Assembly (NCBI GenBank): GCA_937923175.1
Contig: CALALB010000001.1
Location: forward strand, 24,747-88,746
DNA length: 64,000 nucleotides
Direction: 5' to 3'
Source: an uncultured Chromatiaceae bacterium
Lineage (GTDB): Bacteria > Pseudomonadota > Gammaproteobacteria > Chromatiales > Chromatiaceae
Shown one piece after another: positions 26,312 through 36,044 of the stretch (position 1 is its first letter; every line of letters begins with the position of its first letter). The translations under genes were made by a program, and so were the position numbers. The notes under the pieces are model-generated. The model had not been told where the DNA came from, did no database searches, and saw only the letters and a list, made by a program, of their open reading frames with translations.

Positions 26312-27652
26312 ATGATCGAAAAGATTTTGATCGCTAACCGCGGCGAGATCGCCCTGCGTATCCTGCGCGCCTGCCGCGAGCTCGGGATCAAGACGGTCGC
26401 GGTACATTCCGAGGCCGACCGGCATCTCAAGCATGTGCTTTTGGCCGATGAATCGGTCTGTATCGGGCCAGCGCCGGCCCAGCAGAGCTATCTCAATATC
26501 CCCGCCATCATCAGCGCCGCTGAGATCACGGATACGGTCGCCATCCATCCAGGCTATGGTTTCTTGTCCGAGAACGCCGATTTCGCCGAGCGGGTCGAGC
26601 GCTCCGGATTCATCTTCATCGGGCCGCGCCCCGAGACCATCCGGCTGATGGGTGACAAGGTCTCGGCGATCGCCGCCATGAAGGAGTCAGGCGTACCCTG
26701 TGTCCCGGGTTCGGATGGTCCGCTCGACGACAATCCCAAACGGACCTTGGAGATCGCCCGTCAGATCGGCTATCCGATCATGATCAAGGCCGCAGGAGGC
26801 GGTGGTGGGCGGGGGATGCGGGTGGTCCATTCCGAGGCAGCGCTTCTCAATGCCATCGCCTTGACCCGCGCCGAGGCGGCCGCAGCCTTCAACAATGATA
26901 CGGTGTATCTGGAGAAATTCCTGGAAAACCCCAGGCACATCGAGTTTCAGGTGCTAGCCGATCAGTTCGGCAATGCCATCTATCTTGGCGAGCGCGATTG
27001 TTCGATGCAAAGGCGACATCAGAAGGTGGTGGAGGAGGCGCCGGCACCTGGGATCACTGAGGAACAGCGCCGAGCCATCGGCGAGCGCTGCGCCGCTGCC
27101 TGTCGGGCGATCGGCTATCGCGGGGCTGGGACCTTTGAGTTTCTTTATGAAAACGGTCAGTTTTATTTCATCGAAATGAATACCCGGATCCAGGTCGAAC
27201 ACCCAGTCACCGAGATGGTCACTGGTGTCGATATCGTCAAGGAACAGATCCTGATCGCCGCGGGCGAACCCTTGCGTTACCAACAAGAAGATATCCGGAT
27301 TCGCGGCCACGCGATCGAGTGCCGGATCAATGCCGAGCATCCCGAGACCTTTATGCCGAGCCCAGGCAAGGTCACCGACTTTCACGCTCCGGGTGGCCCA
27401 GGGGTGCGGATCGATACCCATCTGTATTCCGGCTATACCGTGCCCTGTCACTATGACTCGATGATCGGCAAATTGATTGCCCATGGCGAGGACCGTGCCT
27501 CGGCGATCGCCCGTATGTGCAATGCCCTGCGCGAGCTGGTGATCGAGGGGATCGAGACCAATATCAAGCTGCATCGCATGATCCTGCGCGATGGCGGGTT
27601 TCTGGCCGGCGGGACCAATATCCATTATCTGGAAAAGATGCTCGGGCGATGA
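26312..27652 (+). CDS. accC: biotin carboxylase of acetyl-CoA carboxylase
   Basis: The ATP-grasp enzyme carboxylates the biotin on AccB. It begins [27 protein letters not shown] as in E. coli; an ATG three codons earlier (26303) is also possible. The Gly-rich ATP loop [13 protein letters not shown], the segment [14 protein letters not shown] and [13 protein letters not shown] are present. The length of 446 residues is standard. Its stop codon overlaps the ATG of the MoxR gene (ATGA). Confidence 0.95.
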   Translation: MIEKILIANRGEIALRILRACRELGIKTVAVHSEADRHLKHVLLADESVCIGPAPAQQSYLNIPAIISAAEITDTVAIHPGYGFLSENADFAERVERSGFIFIGPRPETIRLMGDKVSAIAAMKESGVPCVPGSDGPLDDNPKRTLEIARQIGYPIMIKAAGGGGGRGMRVVHSEAALLNAIALTRAEAAAAFNNDTVYLEKFLENPRHIEFQVLADQFGNAIYLGERDCSMQRRHQKVVEEAPAPGITEEQRRAIGERCAAACRAIGYRGAGTFEFLYENGQFYFIEMNTRIQVEHPVTEMVTGVDIVKEQILIAAGEPLRYQQEDIRIRGHAIECRINAEHPETFMPSPGKVTDFHAPGGPGVRIDTHLYSGYTVPCHYDSMIGKLIAHGEDRASAIARMCNALRELVIEGIETNIKLHRMILRDGGFLAGGTNIHYLEKMLGR

Positions 27653-28674
27653 ACCGGACCGGCCGCCGCACAGGCGGTGATTCGGTGGCTACTGAGGTTC
27701 AGGGGGTGCCTGACCCTGCCGAACTGAATCAGCGCTTTCAGGCCTTGCGCCGCCAGTTGGCCGAGACCGTGCTCGGTCAGCCCCAATTGATCGAACGCCT
27801 CTTGATCGCCCTCCTGGCTGATGGCCATCTGTTGGTCGAAGGGGCGCCGGGGTTGGCCAAGACTACGGCGATCAAATCACTGGCCGCAGGGCTCCAGGCC
27901 GATTTCCACCGCCTTCAATTTACCCCTGACCTGCTGCCAGCCGACCTCATTGGCACCGAGGTCTATCGCCCTCAGGAAGGCAGCTTTCGCTTCGAACCAG
28001 GGCCGATCTTCCACCAGCTGCTTTTGGCCGACGAGGTCAACCGGGCCCCGGCCAAGGTCCAATCGGCGCTTCTCGAGGCCATGGCCGAACGCCAGGTCAC
28101 TGTGGGTCGTCAGACCTATCGCCTGCCTGAGCTCTTTTTGGTTATGGCGACCCAAAATCCGATCGAACAGGAAGGGACCTATCCCCTGCCCGAGGCCCAG
28201 CTCGATCGGTTTCTGATGCTGGTGCGCGTCGATTATCCGGATCTTCCGACCGAACGTGCGATCTTGAGGATCAATCGCGTTCAGGCCAAAGGACCTGCCC
28301 AACCGGCAGTGATCCTCAGTCAAGCCGAGGTCTTTGCTGCCCGGCGACTGCTTCTGGATCTCTATATGGCGCCCGAGGTCGAGGAGTATCTGTTGCATCT
28401 GGTCATGGCGACCCGTGCGCCAGGACGCTATGGACACGAGCTGGTTGGCTGGCTGAGGTTTGGGGCAAGCCCCCGGGCGACCCTGGCGCTCGATCGCTGT
28501 GCCCGGGCACGCGCCTGGCTGTTGGGACGCGATTTCGTCTCGCCCGAGGATATCCAGGCCATTGCCCCCGATATCCTGCGCCATCGGCTGCTGCTGACCT
28601 ATGAGGCCGAGGCCGAGGGGCGCCGTCCGGATGACTTCATCAATCTGCTGCTCAAACACCTGCCTGCACCCTAG
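27649..28674 (+). CDS. MoxR family AAA+ ATPase
   Basis: The 341-residue AAA+ protein has Walker A GAPGLAKT, Walker [11 protein letters not shown], and the MoxR patterns [32 protein letters not shown]. MoxR ATPases act as chaperones for von Willebrand factor A (VWA) proteins. ATG 27649 overlaps the accC stop; about 30 extra polar N-terminal residues precede the conserved core. It heads a set of six genes with DUF58, DUF4381 and Bat proteins, its usual partners. Confidence 0.92.
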   Translation: MNRTGRRTGGDSVATEVQGVPDPAELNQRFQALRRQLAETVLGQPQLIERLLIALLADGHLLVEGAPGLAKTTAIKSLAAGLQADFHRLQFTPDLLPADLIGTEVYRPQEGSFRFEPGPIFHQLLLADEVNRAPAKVQSALLEAMAERQVTVGRQTYRLPELFLVMATQNPIEQEGTYPLPEAQLDRFLMLVRVDYPDLPTERAILRINRVQAKGPAQPAVILSQAEVFAARRLLLDLYMAPEVEEYLLHLVMATRAPGRYGHELVGWLRFGASPRATLALDRCARARAWLLGRDFVSPEDIQAIAPDILRHRLLLTYEAEAEGRRPDDFINLLLKHLPAP

Positions 28675-28682
28675 CGCTGACC

Positions 28683-29615
28683 ATGATCCAGGTCGCTCAG
28701 GCCTCTTCCTCAGGCGTGCGTCCGCCCCTCAGCTGGTTGATCGGCTTGCGCGCCCAGGCGCGACGGCTGGATCTGTTGCCGCGGGCCTTCTGCCTGACTG
28801 CCTGCAGCGGCGCGCATCGCTCACCTTTGCGTGGACGCGGCCTGGAATATCTGGAATCTCGGCCTTATCTGCCAGGCGATGAGCCGCGCCAGATGGACTG
28901 GCGTCTGACCGCGCGCCGTTTTTCCCCTCATGTCAAGGTCTTTGCCGAGGAGCGCGAACGCCCCCTATGGCTGGTAGTCGATCAGGGACCATCGATGCGC
29001 TTTGGGACGCAAGTTGCCTTTAAATCTGCCGTGGCTGCCCAGGTTGCAGCCATTCTGGGTTGGGCAGCGGTCGAGAGTGGGGATCGGGTTGGCGGCTTGG
29101 TGTTTGACGAACGCCGTCTATTCAGACAACAGCCGGTTCCCCGGGAGCGGGGGTTATTGGCGCTGCTGGCCCGGTTGAGCGATACATTGGGACCGGCCGC
29201 GGGGGGTCAATCGCTGTTGCTAGAGTCGATCAGACACTTGGCCAACAGCGTCCGCCCCGGCGGGCTCATCATCATGATCAGCGATTTCATGGGTCTAGAT
29301 GACTCCTTGGCAGCCTGGGCGGCGCGTTTGCGGCTGGGCAATGAGCTGATCTTTGTCCTGATCCATGACTTACTCGAATCTGAGCCCCCGCCGGCTGGAT
29401 ATTATCCGGTGTTTTGGGAAGGGCGGCATTGGCTGGTGGATCTCAGTCACAGCGCGACGCGTCTGCGCTATCGGGCCTGTTTCGAGCAGCGCTGCGCGCT
29501 GCTCGCCACCCTTGCTCGCCGCTCTGGCGCCCATTGGCTGCGTCTGGCGACCCATGAGCCGGTTGGGCCGGCCCTCGCAAAGGGCCTCGGTGGACATATC
29601 CCGGGGCGAGCATGA
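28683..29615 (+). CDS. DUF58 domain protein
   Basis: The 310-residue protein has the DUF58 signature (RGLEYLESRPYLPGDEPRQMDWRLTAR) followed by a VWA-like fold with LVVDQGPSMRFG as the degenerate metal site. Such proteins sit between MoxR and Bat genes and probably act with the ATPase. The exact role is unknown. The stop overlaps the start of the DUF4381 gene. Confidence 0.9.
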   Translation: MIQVAQASSSGVRPPLSWLIGLRAQARRLDLLPRAFCLTACSGAHRSPLRGRGLEYLESRPYLPGDEPRQMDWRLTARRFSPHVKVFAEERERPLWLVVDQGPSMRFGTQVAFKSAVAAQVAAILGWAAVESGDRVGGLVFDERRLFRQQPVPRERGLLALLARLSDTLGPAAGGQSLLLESIRHLANSVRPGGLIIMISDFMGLDDSLAAWAARLRLGNELIFVLIHDLLESEPPPAGYYPVFWEGRHWLVDLSHSATRLRYRACFEQRCALLATLARRSGAHWLRLATHEPVGPALAKGLGGHIPGRA

Positions 29616-30172
29616 ATCCAGCGCTGTTAGGCGAGCTTCGCGGCTGGCACCTGCCTGAACCGCCCCCCTGGTGGCCACCGGCGCCGGGCTGGTGGATAAT
29701 GGCTGGCTTGGGAGTGGGTGCCTTGCTCCTCGGGGTGTGGTTGTGGCCAAGGCGAGGGATCCGGCAGGTGCAGCGCGCCGCACGCCAGGAGCTTGCTCGT
29801 CTCGACCAAGCCTTTGCTGCGAGCGGCGACCGACGCCGCTATGTGGCAGCCTTGGCGCAGCTGGTGCGCCGCCTCGCCTTGGCCTGTTATCCCCGCACTA
29901 CCGTCGCCGGCCTCATCGGCGAGGACTGGTTGGGCTTTTTGGATCAAACCGGCGGGGGCGGGGCCTTCAGCCGGGGGGTAGGACGCGCCCTCGTCGATGC
30001 CGCCTACCGGCCGGTCGCCGAGGATCTGGACCTTCAAGCGCTGCATGACCTAATCGCCCAGTGGATCGAATGGCAGGGTCGGCGGAAGGCCCCCGGGGGA
30101 TGGTCGAGGCGACCCCGGCCCAGCCTGATTGCGCCCTGGCTCAAATGGCACGACAGGCGGGGCCGAATCTAA
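29612..30172 (+). CDS. DUF4381 membrane protein
   Basis: The 186-residue protein has one N-terminal membrane helix (WWIMAGLGVGALLLGVWLW) after LRGWHLPEPPPWWPPAPGWW, the DUF4381 signature, then a cytoplasmic helical domain. The family always appears in MoxR-DUF58-VWA clusters. It overlaps the DUF58 stop by four bases (ATGA). After it comes a gap of 221 bases with REP-like repeats. Confidence 0.88.
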   Translation: MNPALLGELRGWHLPEPPPWWPPAPGWWIMAGLGVGALLLGVWLWPRRGIRQVQRAARQELARLDQAFAASGDRRRYVAALAQLVRRLALACYPRTTVAGLIGEDWLGFLDQTGGGGAFSRGVGRALVDAAYRPVAEDLDLQALHDLIAQWIEWQGRRKAPGGWSRRPRPSLIAPWLKWHDRRGRI

Positions 30173-30208
30173 AAGGGCTTGCAGCTTTGATCTGGATCCG
30201 CTCCGACC

Positions 30209-30350
30209 GCGGGTTTCGCCGGGGTTGGCGTTCCTACGCCGGAATGACATCTTCTTCATCGTCACCCCGGCGAAGGCCGGGGTCCAGAAAAGACCGTCCC
30301 GCTATGGCCGATGGCCCTGGATTCCGTTCCGGCCTACACCGGAATGATCC
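30209..30350. repeat. dispersed REP-like repeats, copy 3 (four units)
   Basis: Four related palindromic units lie in alternating orientation: TTTCGCCGGGGTTGG, TACGCCGGAATGACA, TCACCCCGGCGAAGGCCGGG, and TTCCGGCCTACACCGGAATG. They separate the DUF4381 gene from the first VWA gene inside the same operon and could form a long stem in the transcript. Confidence 0.7.
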
Positions 30351-30393
30351 ACCCCTCGGTTGGAATCATGCACTCAGGAATTTCTAATATCGA

Positions 30394-31401
30394 ATGATCG
30401 GTCTTGAGTCGCCCTGGGTCTTGCTGGGGTTGCCCCTACCCTGGTTGGTCATGCGTCTGCTGCCGCCAGCCCAGGGGGGACCGGGGCTGGCCTTATACTT
30501 TCCTCTGTCCCCGGGCGTCGAGGTCCAGGGGATCAACCAACAAACCGCAAGGCGACCGATCTATCGATTGGCCCTGGGGATACTCGCCTGGGTCGCCTTG
30601 GTTCTGGCAGCGGCCGGGCCCTATTGGGCCGGCCCGCCGATCGATCTGCCGGTCAGCGGGCGCGATCTCATGCTTGCCGTCGATGTCTCAGGAAGCATGG
30701 AGCAACGAGATTATGAGCTCAATGGACGCCCTATCTCGCGTCTCCAGGCGGTCCAGGCGGTAGCTAGTCTGTTTATCGAACGCCGGGTTGGGGATCGGCT
30801 TGGGCTCGTCCTGTTCGGCAGCCGACCCTATTTGCAGGTCCCCTTGACCTTCGACCGGCAGACGGTGACTGAGCTGTTGCAGGAGGCCATCGTGGGGCTT
30901 GCTGGGCGCGAGACAGCGCTTGGGGATGCCATCGGGCTTGCGGTCAGGCATCTGCGGGACCAACCGCCTGGTGGGAAGATCTTGATCCTTTTGACCGATG
31001 GGGCAAACAATGCCGGGGTGCTCGCACCCTTGGAGGCCGCTGGGTTTGCAGCTCAACTCGGGGTTAAGATCTATCCAATCGGGATCGGCGGGGGTGAACT
31101 CGGGATGCGTTCATTGTTGGGACTGCGCTGGCAGGGGAGGGGAGATGATTTCGATCCCGAGACGCTCAGGGGGATTGCACGAGTCACCGGCGGGCGCGCC
31201 TTTTTTGTCGGCAGCCGCGAGGATCTGGAGGAGGTCTATGCCGAGATCGATCGCTTGGAACCAAGGGTCCGCGCTGCCCAGCCCTATCGTCCGAAACGGG
31301 CGCTGTTCGTTTGGCCGGCATCCTTGACCTTGATGCTCTCTGTGCTGATTGCGCTTGATCTCGCCATCCCCAGCTCCCTTGGGCAGCCAGGAGCGGGATA
31401 G
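30394..31401 (+). CDS. BatA-like VWA domain protein
   Basis: The 335-residue protein has membrane helices at the N-terminus (about 5-25 and 60-80) and the C-terminus (305-325), flanking a VWA domain with an intact MIDAS site: DVSGSMEQ, the conserved Thr region RETALGDAIGLAV, and LTDGANNAG. This is the BatA (Bacteroides aerotolerance A) type. It follows the repeat region and precedes the BatB-type gene by 233 bases. Confidence 0.9.
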   Translation: MIGLESPWVLLGLPLPWLVMRLLPPAQGGPGLALYFPLSPGVEVQGINQQTARRPIYRLALGILAWVALVLAAAGPYWAGPPIDLPVSGRDLMLAVDVSGSMEQRDYELNGRPISRLQAVQAVASLFIERRVGDRLGLVLFGSRPYLQVPLTFDRQTVTELLQEAIVGLAGRETALGDAIGLAVRHLRDQPPGGKILILLTDGANNAGVLAPLEAAGFAAQLGVKIYPIGIGGGELGMRSLLGLRWQGRGDDFDPETLRGIARVTGGRAFFVGSREDLEEVYAEIDRLEPRVRAAQPYRPKRALFVWPASLTLMLSVLIALDLAIPSSLGQPGAG

Positions 31402-31634
31402 CCGGTTTAGGGGCGCCTGATCTGACCAGAGGGCGCCCGGTCAATCCCTGCCGGAAGGCCGAGGGCGACCTCTGATAAAGGGGCGGCGGTAGCGGTTCGC
31501 TCAGCCTGGCTGAGCGCAAGGGCCGTCCGCCAAGCGGACCTGCCAAGGTCAAGCACAAGCAAAAAACCGGCGCCTCTGTCCTGAAGAGGATCGCTAAGGT
31601 CTATAGATTGAGGGTGAGTACAGAGAGTACAGCC

Positions 31635-33593
31635 ATGACCTGGTTGCGGCCCTGGTGGTTGTTGGCCCTGATCCCATTGGCAGGCTTGCTCTGGTCGATT
31701 TGGCGCAGCCGGCCCAAGGCCGATGCCGGCCCTTGGGTGCGCCTGGTTGATCCACACCTGTTGCCCTATCTTCTAGTCGGCAATCCTCACCCACTCCCCC
31801 GCTGGCCGGTATACCTGCTTGGGCTCGGTTGGCTGATCCTGGTGATTGCGCTGGCAGGTCCGGTCTGGCGCAAGCTACCCCAACCAGTCTTCGCTCTCGC
31901 TGAGCGTACCCTGATCCTCATAGACCTTTCACCGAGCATGAATGCCTCAGATATTGCACCCTCGCGCCTGGGCCGGGCGCGTTTTGAGACGCTCGATCTA
32001 TTGCGGGCGGGTCAGGGTCAGGTGGGATTGCTCGCCTTTGGCCCCGAGCCCTTTGTGGTCTCACCCATGACCACAGACGCCAAGACCATCCTCCCCCAGG
32101 TGACTCTATTAAGCAGCGATCTGATCCCCTTTCCAGGGCCGCGCCGAACCGATCGGGCATTGAGCGAGGCGCGCACCCTGCTTGAACGCAGTCCGGGCGG
32201 TGCAGCTCAGGTTGTGCTGATCAGCGATGGGGTGGGCGAGTTCGCTGGTGCCTTGGCTGAGGCGCGACGGCTCAGTGCTGCCGGCCATCGGCTGTCGGTG
32301 CTTGGGGTGGGGGGTGCCGAGGGGGTGGCGGGAACCTTGGCGAGGGGCGATTTTGCGTCTGGGCCGGATGGAACCCTGGCTCTAACGCCGTTTGAACGTG
32401 AGTCTTTGCAGGCACTAGCGCGCGCCGGGCAAGGGATCTATGTCGAGTCGGTGCCGGGCGATTCTGACACCCAGGCCCTGCTCGCCGCGACCCCCCGACC
32501 AAATCAAGCTCTCCTCAGCGCGGCGCTTCAATCGGATCAATGGCACGAGGAGGGTCCTTGGCTGATCCTATTACTCCTGCCCTTGGCCGCCTTGGCCTTT
32601 CGGCGCGGCTGGTTGACCCAGGCAAGACGCTCGTCCCAACCCCTATTCGTCCTCTTATTATTCTTTAGCAGTGCCTGGCTGTGGCCGGCGCCCGAGTCCG
32701 AGGCCTTCGATTGGAAGGCGCTTTGGCTTCGACCCGAGCAGCAGGCAGCACACGCCTTGGCTGCGGATCAGCTGGTCGATGCCGCATCTTTGACCGATCC
32801 CAGGTGGCGGGCTGCGGCGCGCTATCGCGCCGGTGATCTTGAGGGCGCGCTGGCAGAGCTCGCGGGCTTGGAAGGACCGGAGATCGACTATAACCGTGGG
32901 GTGGCGCTCGCGCGCCTCGGGCGCTTTGCCGAGGCGGCGGCCCTCTTCGAGCAAACCCTGAAACAGGACCCGGAGCATGCCGATGCCCGGCATAACCTGG
33001 AACTCATGCGCCGGTTGTTGGCCCAACCAGCCGAGGCAAACCCGGAGGCTGCCCCCATGGCGCCTGATCCGGACCGCCCCTTTCCCCCAGGGGGGATAGG
33101 CGGCCCTCCCAGTCGGGATCTGGCGAGTCATCCAGGCTCTGCCCGCCAATCCCAATCCGATGAGGACGAGGCCGGGCAAGGCTCAACGGATGCTGGCCCT
33201 AGGCCTGGCCAGGCTCCAGGACTCGCTCAGGCCCAGTCAGGGGGGGAGAGCGCAGATCAGGACGCCAGCGCCCAAGCCCACCCGGGAGGAAGCGGCCCAT
33301 TTGGGTTAACCGAGTTCGCACGCGGGCAGGGTCAGGGTATCCAGGATGATTCAGGGACCAGCAGATCTGAGCACGCTGATCTTGGATCTACCCAGGCGAG
33401 CGCCGGTGCCTGGTCAATCTCTCGGCATTCTGGCGATCGGCAGGATGTGTGGGCTGAAGGATCGTGGGGCGCGGACGCTGAGCAGGCCCAGTCAATGGAG
33501 ATACGCCTGCGCGCCATCCCGGATGACCCGGCAGGTCTATTGCGTCAGCGTTTTTTTCTGCAACACCTAAGGCGCAAGGAGGAAGGAGGGTGA
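31635..33593 (+). CDS. BatB-like VWA protein fused to TPR and low-complexity region
   Basis: The 652-residue protein has N-terminal helices, a VWA domain with IDLSPSMNASD and LISDGVGEF, a second membrane segment (about 305-350), then TPR-like repeats (DYNRGVALARLGRFAEAAALFEQ, given in part) as in BatC, and a Ser/Gly/Gln/Asp-rich low-complexity stretch (about 480-600). It thus combines BatB and BatC. ATG 31635 is preferred over an upstream TTG (31608) as it starts right before the first helix. It overlaps batD by four bases (GTGA). Confidence 0.88.
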   Translation: MTWLRPWWLLALIPLAGLLWSIWRSRPKADAGPWVRLVDPHLLPYLLVGNPHPLPRWPVYLLGLGWLILVIALAGPVWRKLPQPVFALAERTLILIDLSPSMNASDIAPSRLGRARFETLDLLRAGQGQVGLLAFGPEPFVVSPMTTDAKTILPQVTLLSSDLIPFPGPRRTDRALSEARTLLERSPGGAAQVVLISDGVGEFAGALAEARRLSAAGHRLSVLGVGGAEGVAGTLARGDFASGPDGTLALTPFERESLQALARAGQGIYVESVPGDSDTQALLAATPRPNQALLSAALQSDQWHEEGPWLILLLLPLAALAFRRGWLTQARRSSQPLFVLLLFFSSAWLWPAPESEAFDWKALWLRPEQQAAHALAADQLVDAASLTDPRWRAAARYRAGDLEGALAELAGLEGPEIDYNRGVALARLGRFAEAAALFEQTLKQDPEHADARHNLELMRRLLAQPAEANPEAAPMAPDPDRPFPPGGIGGPPSRDLASHPGSARQSQSDEDEAGQGSTDAGPRPGQAPGLAQAQSGGESADQDASAQAHPGGSGPFGLTEFARGQGQGIQDDSGTSRSEHADLGSTQASAGAWSISRHSGDRQDVWAEGSWGADAEQAQSMEIRLRAIPDDPAGLLRQRFFLQHLRRKEEGG

Positions 33594-35449
33594 GGGGACA
33601 AGGCATCAAGCCTATCTTGATCCTGCTCCTGTCCTTGTTCGTCGGCCCGGTATGGGCCGACGGCGGCCTGAGTGTCCAGGTCGATCGGCAACATCTGACC
33701 CTCGGCGACTCATTTGAGCTGACCCTGACCGCCGAAGGCGATGTGCCAGGCGAACCCGATTGGGGCCCTTTGAGGCAGGATCTAGAGGTCCTCGGCCAAA
33801 CCCAAAGCGAGATCACCCGCATCATCAATGGGCGGGTCAGCCACCGCCGCCAATGGCGCCTGCGGCTTGCGCCAAAACGGGCGGGTCGCTTGACCATTCC
33901 CGCTATCCAGATCGGTCGTGCCCACAGCCTGCCGGTGACCATAGAGGTGACCGAGGCCGCGCCGAGCACGGGTTCGAGCCCTATCCAGACCCAGGGCACC
34001 CCGCCCCAGATCCTGGTGACTGCCGAGGCCGAGACCACCTCGCCCTATGTCCAGCAGCCGATCGAGTACCGGGTCAAGGTCTATTACCAGCAGACCCCGC
34101 ACCGGGCGACCCTGTCCGAGCCTGAGGCCGAGGGTGCCTGGATCCAGCGTCTCGGTGAGGATCGCCAGTCTGAGGAGATCTATCAAGGGCGGGCCTACCG
34201 GGTGATCGAACGGCGCTACCGCCTGATCCCTCAGCGTAGCGGCAGGATCACCATCCGCCCGCCGCAGCTCGAGGCCTGGATCCCAGGGCCAAGCCGCGAT
34301 CCTTTTTCCGATCTCGACCGGCTGTTCGGCCAATTGGTGCCGGATCTCTCGGCCTTGAGTCAGCCGAGCCAGCGGATCAGCGGGCGTGCCCCAGAGATCA
34401 TCCTCCAGGTTCGGCCCCAGCCACCAGGCGCCAAGGGTCAGTGGCTGCCTGCGACCTCGGTGCAACTGACCGAGGAATGGACCCCTGATCCGCCCCTGGG
34501 GCGGGTCGGCGAACCCATCACCCGCACCCTGACCCTGACCGCCGAGGGAATCACCGCCGCCCAGCTTCCTGAGCTGGATCTCGGTCCGATCGCCGGGCTT
34601 AAGGTCTATCCCGACCGACCCCAGGCCGAGGATCTCGAGCAGGGGCCAAGGCCAGCAGCGGTCAAGACCTTCAGATTCGCCCTGGTCCCCACCCAGCCTG
34701 GGGTCCTGACCCTGCCCGAGATCCGCATCCATTGGTGGGATACCCAGGCCGACCACGCCCGGGTGGCGGTGATCCCAGGGCGCAGCCTTCAAGTAGTAGG
34801 TACCGCCTTGGGCCAGCCGGATGGCGGCCAGGCAGCGGGCGAGACCGGCCAGGGGAGCGCGGATCAGGTGCAGGATCGACAGGCAACCGGGCAGACCCCA
34901 GACTTGGAAAAACACCCGCCTCGCCAGGGCGCTGGCGCTGGGATCTGGCCTTGGGTCTCTCTCTTGCTTGGGCTTGGCTGGCTGGCGACGCTTTGGATCT
35001 GGCGGCGCGAGCGCCGCAGATCCGGTGAGCCAGCGGGGAATGGCGGGGCACCTGCCGCGGTATACCGGCAGGGGCGGGTCATATCCAACCCTAGCTCGGC
35101 AACCGAGCAAGAACGGCAGAAGGCGTTTGCCCGGGCGCGCCAGTCCATTCACACCGCCTGTCTTGCCCATGACCCACGGGCGGCACGGGCGGCCTTGCTG
35201 GAATGGGGACGGCTGCGTTGGCCAGATCGGCCCCCTATTGGGCTCCATGATCTGGCTGAACGCCTTGATCATCCCGAGATCCGCCCCCTTTTACAGGCGA
35301 TCGATGCCGCAATCTATGCCCCGCCCGCTCGGAGCTGGGACGGTGGCCTGGTATGGGAGCAATTGGCACCCCATCTGGGGCCGCCTGCCGAGCCAGACCA
35401 GGCTCGGAATCCACCACTCCCTAGGCTTTATCCCGAATCCGGTGGATGA
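33590..35449 (+). CDS. BatD family protein
   Basis: The 619-residue protein has a signal peptide (ILILLLSLFVGPVWADGG), a large periplasmic beta-rich region typical of BatD (LTLGDSFELTLTAEGD near the start), one membrane helix (about 453-471, WPWVSLLLGLGWLATLWIW) and a cytoplasmic helical tail. GTG 33590 overlaps the previous stop. It closes the MoxR-Bat operon. Its last 29 bases overlap the convergent folK. Role in envelope stress is inferred from related clusters. Confidence 0.85.
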   Translation: MRGQGIKPILILLLSLFVGPVWADGGLSVQVDRQHLTLGDSFELTLTAEGDVPGEPDWGPLRQDLEVLGQTQSEITRIINGRVSHRRQWRLRLAPKRAGRLTIPAIQIGRAHSLPVTIEVTEAAPSTGSSPIQTQGTPPQILVTAEAETTSPYVQQPIEYRVKVYYQQTPHRATLSEPEAEGAWIQRLGEDRQSEEIYQGRAYRVIERRYRLIPQRSGRITIRPPQLEAWIPGPSRDPFSDLDRLFGQLVPDLSALSQPSQRISGRAPEIILQVRPQPPGAKGQWLPATSVQLTEEWTPDPPLGRVGEPITRTLTLTAEGITAAQLPELDLGPIAGLKVYPDRPQAEDLEQGPRPAAVKTFRFALVPTQPGVLTLPEIRIHWWDTQADHARVAVIPGRSLQVVGTALGQPDGGQAAGETGQGSADQVQDRQATGQTPDLEKHPPRQGAGAGIWPWVSLLLGLGWLATLWIWRRERRRSGEPAGNGGAPAAVYRQGRVISNPSSATEQERQKAFARARQSIHTACLAHDPRAARAALLEWGRLRWPDRPPIGLHDLAERLDHPEIRPLLQAIDAAIYAPPARSWDGGLVWEQLAPHLGPPAEPDQARNPPLPRLYPESGG

Positions 35450-35918
35450 TCTGGTGATAGAGGATCTGCCCCTGAAGCTCAGCGACTGGGCGCCCCTGTT
35501 CAGGATGCAGGGTCTCGGGAGCGATCTCGATCAGCGGGAGCAGCATAAAGTCGCGGACCACCAACCCTGGATGCGGGACCCTAAGATCCGGCCCATCGAT
35601 GATCTCTTCGCCATATAGCAAGAGATCGAGGTCCAGGGTGCGGGGGCCATTCGGCTGGGTGCGCACCCGCCCCAATCGATCCTCGATGGCGCGCAACTCG
35701 GCGACTAACCTCTTGGCTGAAAGACCTGTCCAAACCTCTGCGACCAGGTTGATGAACTCGGGCTGGGTCTCCAGGCCCCAGGGTCGGGTGAGATACCAGG
35801 ACGAGACCGCACCCAGCCGGCTCATGATAAGCCTGGATAGGGCGCGCAAACCCTGGCGAATGCACTGCTGGGGCGCGATATTCGATCCCAAGGCGATGAA
35901 GGTGCGCGTTTGATTCAT
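35421..35918 (-). CDS. folK: HPPK, folate biosynthesis
   Basis: 2-Amino-4-hydroxy-6-hydroxymethyldihydropteridine pyrophosphokinase. The 165-residue sequence has FIALGSNI, the pterin-binding FINLVAEV region, GRVRTQPNGPRTLDLDLLLYG and VPHPGLVVRDFMLLPL, the family hallmarks. It is alone on the minus strand, and its 3' end overlaps batD. Confidence 0.95.
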   Translation of the reverse strand: MNQTRTFIALGSNIAPQQCIRQGLRALSRLIMSRLGAVSSWYLTRPWGLETQPEFINLVAEVWTGLSAKRLVAELRAIEDRLGRVRTQPNGPRTLDLDLLLYGEEIIDGPDLRVPHPGLVVRDFMLLPLIEIAPETLHPEQGRPVAELQGQILYHQIIHRIRDKA

Positions 35919-36044
35919 AATGCAAGACCTAAGACAACCCTGCTTGCCCGATCATACCGATCTTGATGGCGGATGGTTCGGCCCAATCGCCCGGTGTCCA
36001 TCCCATCAAGACTATCCCCTGCTTGAGAGAGGTGATCTAAACAG

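Noticed and set aside
33782..35272. A 496-codon open frame on the minus strand
   Set aside because: It lies wholly inside batD, which has a signal peptide, membrane helix and family patterns. Long antisense frames are common in GC-rich DNA with few stop codons.
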